From Pontibacter burrus (GTDB lineage: Bacteria > Bacteroidota > Bacteroidia > Cytophagales > Hymenobacteraceae): a DNA stretch of 64,000 bases. This document shows, one piece after another, positions 36,132-45,800 of this stretch. The position numbers and the translations under genes are program-made. Under the pieces are notes generated by a model, which saw only the letters and a list, made by a program, of their open reading frames with translations, made no database searches and was not told the origin of the DNA. The DNA is taken from assembly GCF_010686685.1 (NCBI RefSeq), contig NZ_JAAGWD010000009.1, positions 1 through 64,000 of the forward strand, given 5' to 3'. Within the stretch, counting starts at the first letter, position 1. Every line of letters starts with the position of its first letter.

Positions 36132-36896
36132 ATGTTAACATTAGCAGAACGACACCAGCATATTTTAAACAGACTGAAGCAGGAAGGACAGGTTAACGTG
36201 CTGGATCTCTGCGATAAGCTGAGCGTGTCGTCGGTAACGATACGCAAGGACTTGAAACTGCTGGAAGATAAAGGCCTGTTGTTTCGTACGCATGGGGGCG
36301 CAACGGCACATAACCCTTATACCATAGACCGCTCAGTAAACGAGAAGGAAAAGATACAAGCAACTGAGAAAAACCGCATTGCCATAGCGGCAGCCAGTTT
36401 GCTGCAACCTAACGACTCCATTCTTATCGCTTCCGGAACTACGGTGCTGGCGCTGGCACGTAACATTCAGGCAAAAACCAATTTAACAGTTATTACCCCC
36501 TCACTTAACGTTGCCCTGGAGCTTAACCGGCACCCCGAAATTGAAGTGATGCAGCTGGGCGGCGTAATGCGTAAAAGTTCATCATCTGTAACTGGGCCTT
36601 ACGCCGAAAGCATCCTGGCCGATTTCTCGTGCAGTAAGCTGTTTCTGGGTGTAGATGGAATCGACCTGGATTTTGGATTATCTACAACCAATGTAATGGA
36701 AGCCCACCTGAACCGCCAGATGATCAAGGTATCGCAAAAAACTATAGTTTTGGCCGACTCTACCAAGTTTGGCAAACGGGGTTTTGGCAAGATCTGTGGT
36801 TTCGAAGACATCGACCGGATCATTACCGACAGCGGCATTTCAGAATATACTGTAAAAACCCTGGAAGGAATGGGCATAAAGGTAACTATAGTTTAA
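36132..36896 (+). CDS. DeoR/GlpR-family transcriptional regulator
   Basis: A 254-residue repressor: N-terminal winged HTH (NVLDLCDKLSVSSVTIRKDLKLLEDKGLLFRTHGGA) and a C-terminal sugar-phosphate sensor domain of the DeoR type (ILIASGTTVLALARNI ... LFLGVDGIDLDFGLSTTN ... KFGKRGFGKICGFEDI). Family members bind phosphorylated sugars or glycerol-3-phosphate. It faces the glycerol-phosphate gene run, so control of that run is my inference; no operator is demonstrated. Confidence 0.9.
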   Translation: MLTLAERHQHILNRLKQEGQVNVLDLCDKLSVSSVTIRKDLKLLEDKGLLFRTHGGATAHNPYTIDRSVNEKEKIQATEKNRIAIAAASLLQPNDSILIASGTTVLALARNIQAKTNLTVITPSLNVALELNRHPEIEVMQLGGVMRKSSSSVTGPYAESILADFSCSKLFLGVDGIDLDFGLSTTNVMEAHLNRQMIKVSQKTIVLADSTKFGKRGFGKICGFEDIDRIITDSGISEYTVKTLEGMGIKVTIV

Positions 36897-36942
36897 GCTC
36901 TCTGATTAGGAAGACGCCTACAAAACTATAAACCAACTATAA

Positions 36943-36976
36943 AACAAAAGCCCCGCAAAATGCGGGGCCCTTGTTC
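36943..36976. terminator. Bidirectional terminator between regulator and SGNH gene
   Basis: GCCCCGCA and TGCGGGGC arms (36949-36967) with A-rich and T-rich flanks usable in both directions. Confidence 0.85.
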
Positions 36977-36988
36977 TCCTTTCTCAAA

Positions 36989-37717
36989 CTATAAATGTTT
37001 CTTTAGTATTTCAGCCCACTTTTTATACCCTTCTATGGTCAGGTGAAGGCCGTCGTGTGTGTATGCTGTTATTAGCTGACCCTGGCTATCTGCAAAGTGC
37101 GGGTTTAGGTCAATCACTGTGATTTTCTCGCGGGCTGCAATTTCTTTAATGCCCTGGTTTACCGTAGCGGTTTCCTTCTCTTTGTTATAGTGCTTTTTAA
37201 ACTTATCGAAGCTGTTGTTGGTAGGCAGCAGCGTTTGCACGTAAATTTTGGTCTTCGGCGATCCGGCTTTAATGCGGCGTACGATCTTGCTATAGTTGGC
37301 GAGAATCACATCTTCTGGCACATTGCGCGAAATATCGTTGATACCGATGAGCAAAAATACTTTTGCTGGCTTGCCTTCAATTACTTCATCCAGGCGCTCT
37401 AAAACGCCAAAGGTAATATCGCTGGAGATGCCGCGGTTGCGCACGTTCTTATTGCCAAGCAGCTCGGCCCAATCCATGTGCGCAGTAAGGCTGTTGCCCA
37501 GAAAAACAATGTCTTTTTTAGAATTTGGGTGGCTCTTAAAGTAATCGACCTGTACCTGCCAGGTTGCCGGGCGGTAGGTACTGTCGTACTTAACTTTTTC
37601 AGGCTTTGTATCAGCCAGCGAAAAGGTAGGCTCTGAGGATACCTGCGCGTTTGCACTTACCGAGAACAGCAATGCGCAGGCAGAGGCTGCTATCAAATGG
37701 GTGAATTTTAGTTTCAT
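36989..37717 (-). CDS. Exported SGNH/GDSL-type hydrolase
   Basis: A 242-residue precursor; signal cleaved near ANAQ (residue ~24). The SGNH residues are intact: Ser76 (GNSLTAH), Gly96 (RGISSD), Asn127 (GIND) and Asp222/His225 (DGLHL). This subtype includes lysophospholipases, PAF-acetylhydrolase-like enzymes and sialate O-acetylesterases. Last gene of the ten-gene minus-strand run, so acyl removal from phospholipids is the contextual guess. Confidence 0.85.
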   Translation of the reverse strand: MKLKFTHLIAASACALLFSVSANAQVSSEPTFSLADTKPEKVKYDSTYRPATWQVQVDYFKSHPNSKKDIVFLGNSLTAHMDWAELLGNKNVRNRGISSDITFGVLERLDEVIEGKPAKVFLLIGINDISRNVPEDVILANYSKIVRRIKAGSPKTKIYVQTLLPTNNSFDKFKKHYNKEKETATVNQGIKEIAAREKITVIDLNPHFADSQGQLITAYTHDGLHLTIEGYKKWAEILKKHL

Positions 37718-37849
37718 GAGGTTGTAAACTATAAAAAGTATTTCTAGTAGAGCGTCTTCCCCCTACCCCTTCCAAAGGCAATTACATCTTACCACAAGCT
37801 TGCCTAAGTAAGGAGTAGAGATCGACAGGTTAGAATTAAAACACCACTC

Positions 37850-38770
37850 TTAATTCTGCAGCTCTTTAAACAGGTTCGGATAATCTGAGATAATGCCGTC
37901 TACGCCCATGGCTCTCAGGCGCACGATATCTTCCAGTTCATTAACCGTCCAGGGAATTACTTTTATGTTTTTGGCGTGTGCCTTTGCAATCAGTTCGGGA
38001 GTTACCAGCTTATAGCTCGGGCTGTAAACATCCGGCGTGAAGCCCAAGCGCTCCAGGTTTTGCTCAAAGCTATCCTTGTTGCTCACCAGCAACGATGCCC
38101 GGATGTGCGGATATTTCTGGTGCAGCACCTGTAGTGTGCGCGGGTCGAACGACTGTACAATTGTCCACTGTGCAATGCCCTTCGCCTCCAACACCTCTAC
38201 CAGCTTGATTGTAAACTCAGCTGGCTCCGGGTGTATGGTGTTATCGCCATCAGCAACTGATTTGGTTTCGATGTTATAGAATACCTGCGGCAGGTTGTTT
38301 GCTTTCAGGTACGTTTGCACGGAGTCGATAAGGTCTGCCAGCAACGGAATATGTGCTTCCATTTTGCGCTGCTCCGGATACTTGTCGTAATACCTGGTAC
38401 CCATATCAAACTGGCGCACCTGGTCATAGTTCATCTGGTAGATGGCGTATTTTTTCCCATCCTTTTTCGGAATATCCTGCCCATCCGGCGTGCGTGCATA
38501 CAATGGGTTTATGTGCGGATCATGCGTAACCACCACTTTACCATCTTTGGTAACGTGCGTGTCCATTTCTATAGTTGTTACGCCCAGGTTTATAGCCGTT
38601 ATCATGGCCAGTATGGTATTTTCCGGCATCAGGCCGCGTGCGCCACGGTGGCCTTCGGTATCAAAAGCAGGTAAGTCTGGTCTTTGCTGCTGGCTTATAG
38701 TTTCTGTGCTTTTGCAACCAGCCATAAACATAACAGCGGCCAGTGCAACAGGTACAATTTTACGGATCAT
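37850..38770 (-). CDS. Glycerophosphodiester phosphodiesterase lipoprotein
   Basis: A 306-residue precursor with lipobox MAGC (Cys19), so periplasmic or surface. The GDPD motif EGHRGARGLMPEN supplies H41, R42 and E50; E68 and D70 (IEMD) are metal ligands; H83 (VTHDP) is the second catalytic His. It hydrolyses glycerophosphodiesters to glycerol-3-phosphate and an alcohol. Co-located with GlpT and GlpD, which take that product. Confidence 0.93.
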   Translation of the reverse strand: MIRKIVPVALAAVMFMAGCKSTETISQQQRPDLPAFDTEGHRGARGLMPENTILAMITAINLGVTTIEMDTHVTKDGKVVVTHDPHINPLYARTPDGQDIPKKDGKKYAIYQMNYDQVRQFDMGTRYYDKYPEQRKMEAHIPLLADLIDSVQTYLKANNLPQVFYNIETKSVADGDNTIHPEPAEFTIKLVEVLEAKGIAQWTIVQSFDPRTLQVLHQKYPHIRASLLVSNKDSFEQNLERLGFTPDVYSPSYKLVTPELIAKAHAKNIKVIPWTVNELEDIVRLRAMGVDGIISDYPNLFKELQN

Positions 38771-38797
38771 TTTAATATGCTAAAGTCTTAACTATAG

Positions 38798-40222
38798 TTA
38801 GGAAACAGTTTTCTTGCTTTCGTATTTCGTGCCGAAGCGATCGGTAGCTACAATGCGTACCTCACGTGAACTCCGCGGTATATAGGCCTCAAAAAAGTGG
38901 TCGGTTTCTTTCGGATTCACAAACCCACGGCCAAGCGGTAATTCCCTGCCCTGGTATAGCTCCACAGCCAGCGGGTCATGCGATTCGATGTTTTGCAATG
39001 CGCCTTTATAGTTGCCATCTACGTAGAGCTCCACCTTCCATTCCGGGTCCCAGTTCCATACATTGGCCAGCACGCGCGTTTCGCCATCCTGTGGCTGTAC
39101 ATACACGCTCATCTGGTGGTCCGCATCAAGGCCGGTAGATTTATAGTACCATTTCAGCTGGTTACCATCTACCTCGTACACGCCATAGCCATTCGGAGTA
39201 CCGTCGCCGCAAATTGGGCCGGTCCAGAGGGCGCCGCAAACGGTACCGTGGTTGTGCTCAAATATGCCTTCCTCAATTACATTGCGGTTGTAGTGCGTGT
39301 GCCCCGACATGATGTGTACCGAATGGTTTTTCAGGATCGGGTACAGATCAGCTTTGTTCTTCACGTGGCGGTGTACCGGTATGTGCAGGCAAAGAATCAC
39401 CAGGTGGTCTTTTGGCACAAAGGCCAGGTCTTTCTCAAGCCACTCCAGCTGGTTTTCTGTAATGTAGCCGTCGTATTGTTTGTCCTTGCCCAAGTAGCGT
39501 ACATCATCCAGCACCACATAATGCACCTTACCCCTGTTAAAAGAGTAGTAGGTCGGGCCATAGGTAGCTTCAAATGTGTCGTCAGACACATCGTCGCCGC
39601 CTTTGTTCAGGTCCATGTCGTGGTTGCCAAGCGCCTGGAAGAACGGGATACCCATTGCGGCCACGCCTTTATTATAGTCTTCGTATAGTTCGAAGCGGTC
39701 CCAAACTATATCGCCTACAGTAATACCATGCACCGGAATGCTGCTATCCATGCCTTTCAGTAATTTCTGAACATCCGGCACAGCTTCAGCCAGCATACGG
39801 TCGGCATCTTCTCTGGTCTGTGCCTGCGGGTCGGCCCAGATAATGAAGTTGTGCTTTGTATCGTCGGTTTGCAGGGCAGTCAGCTCAAAGTTATAGTCTT
39901 GTTTGCTGCTACTGTCCAGTAACTGGTAATGGCGGGCAATGCCGTTCTCGTTCGGGAAGGCATATCCTGCAGGCACCGACACAAAAACGAACTTAGACTT
40001 CTCGCTTACAGGCATCTCGTATTTGCCTTTGCGGTTGGTCTTTACCACACTATAGCCATCGGAAACTATAACACCAGCCAGCTTCTTTTTGCCGGCTTTT
40101 ACGGTGCCTTTTATAGTTGTTCCGGCAGGTGATGCCAGCACGACAGATGCATAACTTCCACTTAAAACAAGCCCCCCCGATACCAGGAGCATGCGCTCTA
40201 AAAAGGATCTTCTCTTCATCAT
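38798..40222 (-). CDS. Tat-exported calcineurin-like phosphoesterase
   Basis: A 474-residue three-part protein: Tat signal (KRRSFLERMLLVSGG), an N-terminal Ig-like metallophosphoesterase domain (~35-115), the catalytic domain with FIIWADPQ, GDIVWD, GNHDMD, CLHIPVHRH and SGHTHYNR, and a C-terminal domain. Metal ligand set complete. It likely acts on phosphate esters outside the cytoplasm. 27 bp from the GDPD gene. Confidence 0.9.
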   Translation of the reverse strand: MMKRRSFLERMLLVSGGLVLSGSYASVVLASPAGTTIKGTVKAGKKKLAGVIVSDGYSVVKTNRKGKYEMPVSEKSKFVFVSVPAGYAFPNENGIARHYQLLDSSSKQDYNFELTALQTDDTKHNFIIWADPQAQTREDADRMLAEAVPDVQKLLKGMDSSIPVHGITVGDIVWDRFELYEDYNKGVAAMGIPFFQALGNHDMDLNKGGDDVSDDTFEATYGPTYYSFNRGKVHYVVLDDVRYLGKDKQYDGYITENQLEWLEKDLAFVPKDHLVILCLHIPVHRHVKNKADLYPILKNHSVHIMSGHTHYNRNVIEEGIFEHNHGTVCGALWTGPICGDGTPNGYGVYEVDGNQLKWYYKSTGLDADHQMSVYVQPQDGETRVLANVWNWDPEWKVELYVDGNYKGALQNIESHDPLAVELYQGRELPLGRGFVNPKETDHFFEAYIPRSSREVRIVATDRFGTKYESKKTVS

Positions 40223-40236
40223 ATTACTTTTCCAGC

Positions 40237-41430
40237 TTATATGCCCGGTACTGTTTTCAGATTCTCAAAATGGGTGTTGTACTTCGCAAAAAGTGCATGG
40301 TTCTTCAGCAGCAACATTACCTCGTTATTGTTGCGAAGCGCATTCTGCGTAAAGTTATGCGAGCCTGTGATCAGGATTTTGGCGTTACCGCTTCCTTTCC
40401 AGTTACCTTCAATCAGTAAGAATTTGGAGTGGATATTGGCTGCAGACATGTTATAAACTTTCAGATAGGCACCGTTCTTCTCCAGCTCGCGCAAGCCAGT
40501 CATAATGTTATCGTCTATCTTATTTTTAACTACAACTTCTATAGTTGCGCCCTGCCCACGTAGCTCTGCCAGCTTCTGCACAATGTTCAGACGGGTGTTG
40601 GTCCAGTCAGACATGCCGATTTTTATAGTTGCTGTAGCCGGGTTTTCAATGCTGTTCAGGAATTCAATGATGCTGTCATCGCCATAAGCTGAACCGTTGC
40701 GGCGCTTTGGTAGAAAATATGCGGTAATATCAGTGGCTTGATCGGTGTATTCGTTGTAGTAGAAGTTCTTCATACCCGCTGTTGCCTTGGTTTTCATATC
40801 TTCCCAGTTGGCTTTAAAGGCATTGTACAACCCTACGTTCGAGAACATCACGGCATCCTGGAATTTGCGTGCATCGGCTTCGGTGAAGTTATGCGACGTC
40901 TGGAACACCACGTTTGGCACTGTACCGTTTGTAGTTACCACCTTTGTGAAAAGTACATATTTGTGGTGGTTGATAGCAGTTGTGCTGGCATCATTAATCA
41001 CAGACACGGCACTTCCGCCTTTAACTTCAAGCGTTCTTTTCAGATCGTGGTAGATCAGTGGGTTAATTTCATGAGATTCCTCACGCCCCAGGTCCATCAT
41101 CACGTGTACCTTTACACCTCTGCTGCTGGCCTTTTTGATAGACTCCACCAGCGGTTTATAGTCGAACAGGAAAACATTCAGGTGGATCGTTTCGCCTTCA
41201 GGAGTTGCGTTTACAAGTCCGATCAGCTGGTCCAGTATAGTCAGCGACACAGCGCCTGTTCTTACTTTGCTTACTTCGGTAAACAAGGCATCGGGGAACG
41301 TCGCTTTTACAGGAGTAGCAGTTTCTTTTTCTGGTACTTCAGGTGTCGGTTTTGGTGTTTCTGTCTTTTCGTCTTTGCAGCTTACAAACAAAAACAGGAT
41401 GGCAATAAAAAGGTACTTTGGGTGTAGCAT
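40237..41430 (-). CDS. Phospholipase D-like lipoprotein
   Basis: A 397-residue precursor with lipobox FVSC. Two PLD half-sites: HHKYVLF and IHSKFLLIEG, each with the His-x-Lys pair; the following Asp is replaced (Glu in the second). Each is followed by SHNFT, the second phosphodiesterase signature (TSHNFT, GSHNFT). Substrate could be phospholipid head groups or nucleic acid. 15 bp from the phosphoesterase, so co-transcribed. Confidence 0.87.
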   Translation of the reverse strand: MLHPKYLFIAILFLFVSCKDEKTETPKPTPEVPEKETATPVKATFPDALFTEVSKVRTGAVSLTILDQLIGLVNATPEGETIHLNVFLFDYKPLVESIKKASSRGVKVHVMMDLGREESHEINPLIYHDLKRTLEVKGGSAVSVINDASTTAINHHKYVLFTKVVTTNGTVPNVVFQTSHNFTEADARKFQDAVMFSNVGLYNAFKANWEDMKTKATAGMKNFYYNEYTDQATDITAYFLPKRRNGSAYGDDSIIEFLNSIENPATATIKIGMSDWTNTRLNIVQKLAELRGQGATIEVVVKNKIDDNIMTGLRELEKNGAYLKVYNMSAANIHSKFLLIEGNWKGSGNAKILITGSHNFTQNALRNNNEVMLLLKNHALFAKYNTHFENLKTVPGI

Positions 41431-41516
41431 AATACTTCAGCTGTTTAAGCCGGCGGTTGACCGGTGTTATCAGACTTAAAATTTAATAGTTTATAATTAG
41501 ATGCAGGGCTTGTGCC

Positions 41517-42908
41517 TTACATTCGTATTTCCATCATTTTGTTGCGCTTGCGGCTCTCTTCGGCCATAAAGCCCATAATATGCGATTCTATTGATTCGTC
41601 TATAGTTGAGGTGAGCAGCGCCGGGTTCTGTTGCGACACAGCCTGTACAAAGTCACGTACCAGCAGCCAGTCGCCACCGCCGTGCCCACTGTTTTTGTAG
41701 CCATCCACGTCTTCGGCTCTTGGCACCAGCTTCAGCTCTTTTCCGGTCCTGAAATCAGTTACCACCAACTCGTTCATATCGCCTACCATATCGCCCATAG
41801 CGCCCATTATGCGGGTGCGTCGGCGCGCGTAAGATGTAAAGGCCTCCATCGAGAAACTGGCTGTAACGCTGTCATCAAACTGAATGGTCGTTACATAGTG
41901 GTCGGGCTGGTCGTTTTCCATGCGGTACACACAACGGCCATAGTTGGTCGTTTTCAGTCGCTCCATGATCACTTCGCTGTGCTTGCTCTTATCGGCAGGC
42001 AGGTCCAACACAAAGGTTCGCTTGCGGTTATCATGGTAATGTTTGATGGCAGAGTACGGGCATTCGCGCTCTACTTTGCAGCCATCGGTACAGCGGGTAG
42101 TACTACCTTCGGGTGCGTTCTCTTTTCGGAACCACTTTAGGTCGCCCATCGCTGCAATGCGTTTACTTGGTTTGTTTATCACCCATTTAATAATGTCCAG
42201 GTCGTGGCAGGACTTGGCCAGAATAATAGGTGTAGTTTGTTTGGAATTATGCCAGTTGCCACGCACGTACGAGTGCGCCATGTGCAGGTGCTCTATCGGC
42301 TCAAAATGCTGCACACTTATCACTTCTCCTATCGCGCCCTGCTCTATCAGTTCCTTCATTTTCACGAAGTAAGGGGCATAGCGCAGTACATGGCAAACAG
42401 CAACTATACGGCCGGTTTTTTTGGCCATTTTCAGAATGTCACGACACTCTTTCTCGGTTGGGGCAATTGGTTTTTCGAGCAGTACGTCATAGCCCATCGC
42501 CAGCGCTTTCATGCAGGGTTCGTAATGCATGTCGTCGGGCGTGGAAATAATGACTGCATCCGCAAACTTTGGTCGCTCAAAAACCTGTTTCCAGTCTGTG
42601 AAACGGTTCTCGGTGGATATGTCGTGTTGTTGGCTGTACTTCTCGTTTCGGAATGTATTTGGCTCGGCCACCCCGATTACCTTTAGCTGCTCCGGAAACT
42701 TACTGGCAAAATTGCCATAAACCGTGCCTCTGCTCCCAGCGCCTATAGTTATAACAGTTACCGGCTTCTCCATAGGTTTATAGAGCGGGTTCTCCGGCAA
42801 TGTATAAGCGTAGGTGTTGTCAGAAATTTTGGCCAGGGCTTCGGTGTTTATTAAAGCTGCACCGAGGCCCAGGCCAATAGATTTTAGTATGTTTCTGCGG
42901 TTCATCAT
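41517..42908 (-). CDS. Exported Gfo/Idh/MocA-type oxidoreductase
   Basis: A 463-residue NAD(P)-dependent enzyme-like protein. A Tat-type signal (NRRNILKSIGLGLGAALI) precedes a Rossmann fold (VITIGAGSRGTVYGNFA), EKPIAPTEKE and the C-terminal beta domain. An insert has a spaced Cys trio (C-x3-C-x5-C, in TDGC...REC) that may bind metal. Family members dehydrogenate inositols or sugars or act as NAD-dependent glycosidases (GH109); exact substrate unknown. Between the PLD-like gene and the SusCD block. Confidence 0.87.
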   Translation of the reverse strand: MMNRRNILKSIGLGLGAALINTEALAKISDNTYAYTLPENPLYKPMEKPVTVITIGAGSRGTVYGNFASKFPEQLKVIGVAEPNTFRNEKYSQQHDISTENRFTDWKQVFERPKFADAVIISTPDDMHYEPCMKALAMGYDVLLEKPIAPTEKECRDILKMAKKTGRIVAVCHVLRYAPYFVKMKELIEQGAIGEVISVQHFEPIEHLHMAHSYVRGNWHNSKQTTPIILAKSCHDLDIIKWVINKPSKRIAAMGDLKWFRKENAPEGSTTRCTDGCKVERECPYSAIKHYHDNRKRTFVLDLPADKSKHSEVIMERLKTTNYGRCVYRMENDQPDHYVTTIQFDDSVTASFSMEAFTSYARRRTRIMGAMGDMVGDMNELVVTDFRTGKELKLVPRAEDVDGYKNSGHGGGDWLLVRDFVQAVSQQNPALLTSTIDESIESHIMGFMAEESRKRNKMMEIRM

Positions 42909-43021
42909 AGGTGAGGTATGAGAGCACTGATTGACTTGGAGATGCCTTAACTATAAACTATAGTTTAATGGCTGTTGGGAGCAATGGTAAGCAAAAGCTA
43001 AAGCCTCTGCTTTGGTATTTA

Positions 43022-43059
43022 AAAGAAAGGCGTCCCGTGTTATAGGGCCGCCTTTCTTT
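43022..43059 (-). terminator. Terminator after the SusCD-DUF5689 block
   Basis: AAAGAAAGGCG and CGCCTTTCTTT arms with a ~16-nt loop, 8 bp past the DUF5689 stop. It may end the susC-susD transcript. Confidence 0.8.
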
Positions 43060-43066
43060 CTATAGT

Positions 43067-44296
43067 TTAGTTCTGGTAAACTGCAAAGTCATCTATACCA
43101 AGGCGACCGTTAGTCTGTGTTTCAGAAAGCTTATTGATTCTGAAACGAACCGGACCTGAAATATCCATCAGGAAGGTAGCCATTTTATGATCACGGGTTG
43201 CATCTGTTACCACATCACCTATTTGTTTCCAGGTTGCACCCTGATCCTGTGAATATTCAAGAGCCCACTTGCTCGGATCGTCAGTGTAGTAACGGCCGTA
43301 CCATACTGTTACCTTAGAGGCACCATTTGGCAAGTCGAAGTTCATCTGCAGCAGCGCCGAATCTTTGATATTTCGCTGGAATCGCACTGCCTGCTTGCCT
43401 GATACAATTACGTCACGACCGGCGGTCTGCTCCAGGATAGACTGGTACAGTGTCCAGTTACCTGTTGCGAGGTTACGGTTGTTATCAGCCATGTTATAGC
43501 TCTTCTTATCTTCCCAGTAAGGTTGTTCAAAAGTCTCCGGGAAGCCTGCATAGATAGGTCCGCTGGCATTAACAGCATCAGCAACATTTCGCATTCTCAG
43601 CACCGGTTTTCCATCAACTATAGTTGGTACACCAATAAAGCTTGCACTGGCAGGTAGTCTGCGGCTAGCAAAAGAAGCATTGGCATCAGTGAAAAGCGTA
43701 ACCGTAGTTCCGGAACCATCACCAATTTGCTTGCTGCCTGCATACGTTTCGCCTGTAGCTGGTAGTGGGTCCATATCGCCGGTTACCATTACAAGTGTGC
43801 TCTCGTACTTGCTGAAGTTGTTTATCAGCTCGCCGATCGCAACTGTTGTAGGTACAACAGGCAAGCCGGTTTGCTGCTTCTCAATGTTCTGTGACTTAAG
43901 GCCTACAATGTGCAACACGCCGTCTTTACGGGTCACTTTAGAACCTCTCACATCGATCATTAGCTGATCGCCCACAGCATAGTTAGCTGCTTGCTCACCC
44001 AGGTCCAGGATAATGCCACGCTTCATCCCTCTCCAGGTATCCTGAATGGCCACTTGGCCTGCAGGCCAGTTGTTGCCTCCCGTGTTCGATACCACAACCC
44101 CCTGAATCTGGTGTGCACCAAATAGCGGGCCTGGTCCTAAATCCAAATCCTTCTCATGATACGCCTCGCGCACCACATAAATAGAAGCCTGCGGGTTTGG
44201 CGTACCTTCGGCCGGATTCGGGTTTTCTTCCACACACGAAGTAAACCCTATAATGCTTAAGCAAATGGCCAGAAATGATAAATATCTATTTTTCAT
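43067..44296 (-). CDS. DUF5689 surface lipoprotein
   Basis: A 409-residue precursor with lipobox FTSC. Residues ~30-250 match DUF5689 (OB-fold-like: IQGVVVSNTGGNNWPAGQVAIQDTWRG), and the C-terminal ~150 residues form a jelly-roll-like choice_anchor domain (FPETFEQPYWEDKKSYNMADNN). Such proteins follow SusCD pairs and are thought to bind substrate at the surface. 38 bp after susD. Confidence 0.87.
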   Translation of the reverse strand: MKNRYLSFLAICLSIIGFTSCVEENPNPAEGTPNPQASIYVVREAYHEKDLDLGPGPLFGAHQIQGVVVSNTGGNNWPAGQVAIQDTWRGMKRGIILDLGEQAANYAVGDQLMIDVRGSKVTRKDGVLHIVGLKSQNIEKQQTGLPVVPTTVAIGELINNFSKYESTLVMVTGDMDPLPATGETYAGSKQIGDGSGTTVTLFTDANASFASRRLPASASFIGVPTIVDGKPVLRMRNVADAVNASGPIYAGFPETFEQPYWEDKKSYNMADNNRNLATGNWTLYQSILEQTAGRDVIVSGKQAVRFQRNIKDSALLQMNFDLPNGASKVTVWYGRYYTDDPSKWALEYSQDQGATWKQIGDVVTDATRDHKMATFLMDISGPVRFRINKLSETQTNGRLGIDDFAVYQN

Positions 44297-44333
44297 GACT
44301 ATGTCTTTTATCTTTCTCTTTTAAACTCCGGCG

Positions 44334-45782
44334 TTATTTATTCCACCAAACTTTGGTATTGATATCGTCGCCGCCCATAGCTGCTACAGCTGCGCTATAG
44401 TTTGTACCATTAAGCGACTGCACATAAACTGGGTAGCGGAAACGAGCCGGCATTTTACCGTCGTTTCTTACGCCTGCTCCGATTGGCAGCACAGGGTGTC
44501 CGGTTCTTCTGAATTCATGCCACTGTTGGAAGTCGGTGAAGAACAGCGTGTAATATTTCTGCAGCATGATCTGTCCCAGCTGAGCCTCAAAGTCGCCCCC
44601 TTCATTCAGCGCTACCTCTGGTTTCGCCAAATGTCCGGCTGGTACTTCAAGTCCCCACATGGTAATGGCTGCGTTGACACCTCTGTTATAGTAGGTTGAT
44701 GGTGTGCCTGAGATGTATCCTCTTAATGCTGCTTCAGCAAGTATGAACTGCACTTCAGCATAGTTAATGATGTTACCCAGCAATGGCTCGTTTTTCAGAT
44801 CCAGGTGGTAAGAAGACTGTCGCTCAGGAACGTTACCAGGTACATAGCCGCTCGGAATTCCTAGATAACTGGCACCATGAAGCGTTGCCCAGCGCGTAAT
44901 GCGTGGATCACCCATGTTGTTCAGGTTATTCACAAAGAAATCAGACAAGCCATGCGAACCGTTAAAGTCATAGTCACGCATGTTGGTGAAAGCCGATACC
45001 AGCGGAAGTGTAGTTGTATACTTCAGGATCGCTGACTCCTCGTTGTTAGCAAAGATCGGGTAGAAAGAAGCATTTGTCTCTACAATCTCTTTGATCTTAG
45101 CTGCTGCATTCATCTCAGCTTTTCCTGACACACGCATCAGCAAACGTAGGTAAAGTGAGTTACCAAACTTTCTCCACTTGGCAATATCTCCAGCATAAAG
45201 TGGGTCGAGCGCTTTCTCATCATTCTTCATTGCCTCGTTTGCAGCCAGAAGAGCATTCGCTTCTTCCAGCTTGGCAAACAGGTCTCTGTAGATCAGCTCC
45301 TGTGAATCAAACTTAGGCTGCAGGTTACCCTCACGGCCTTTGTTGGCTTGTGAATAAGGTACATCGCCAAACATGTCCGTGATTTGTGAAGTTACCCACA
45401 CATCCAGGATCAGGCCGATACCCATAAAACTCTTCTGCTGTGTTATCAGCGCGTTGTTATAGATATCTACAAAGTTAGTGCGCTGCAGGTACCAGTTGTT
45501 CCACATGTAATCCGACTCGCCTGGTCTTACCACATAGCGGTGGATCTCATCTGAATCCAGGATGGTTACGTGCACCTGCATCAGCTCATTGTTCAGGCGT
45601 AGTGCGCGGTTGTTGTTACGGGTAACTACATCGTGCAGTGCCGGTGCCAGCAAAGATGCTGGCCTGGCGGCTGCCGTTTCGTTAGGGTTTGTATTTAGCT
45701 CCTCAAAATCCTTGGTGCAGGATGTAGTGGCAAGGCAGGATGCTGCCAGTGCCGTAAGCGTGAATATTTTTATCTTTTTCAT
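44334..45782 (-). CDS. SusD/RagB-family substrate-binding lipoprotein
   Basis: A 482-residue precursor with lipobox TTSC. SusD-like features: the N-terminal TKDFEELNTNPNE segment, TPR-like helices and a C-terminal PARFRYPVY segment. It belongs to the SusD-like-2 branch, not the glycan-binding SusD prototype. Forms the lid of the TonB-dependent transporter coded by the gene 19 bp upstream. Confidence 0.93.
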   Translation of the reverse strand: MKKIKIFTLTALAASCLATTSCTKDFEELNTNPNETAAARPASLLAPALHDVVTRNNNRALRLNNELMQVHVTILDSDEIHRYVVRPGESDYMWNNWYLQRTNFVDIYNNALITQQKSFMGIGLILDVWVTSQITDMFGDVPYSQANKGREGNLQPKFDSQELIYRDLFAKLEEANALLAANEAMKNDEKALDPLYAGDIAKWRKFGNSLYLRLLMRVSGKAEMNAAAKIKEIVETNASFYPIFANNEESAILKYTTTLPLVSAFTNMRDYDFNGSHGLSDFFVNNLNNMGDPRITRWATLHGASYLGIPSGYVPGNVPERQSSYHLDLKNEPLLGNIINYAEVQFILAEAALRGYISGTPSTYYNRGVNAAITMWGLEVPAGHLAKPEVALNEGGDFEAQLGQIMLQKYYTLFFTDFQQWHEFRRTGHPVLPIGAGVRNDGKMPARFRYPVYVQSLNGTNYSAAVAAMGGDDINTKVWWNK

Positions 45783-45800
45783 GATAGATTCATCCTCAAA

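Noticed and set aside
39000..39690. Long plus-strand reading frame antisense to the metallophosphoesterase
   Set aside because: It is opposite a complete conserved enzyme and has no recognisable domain.
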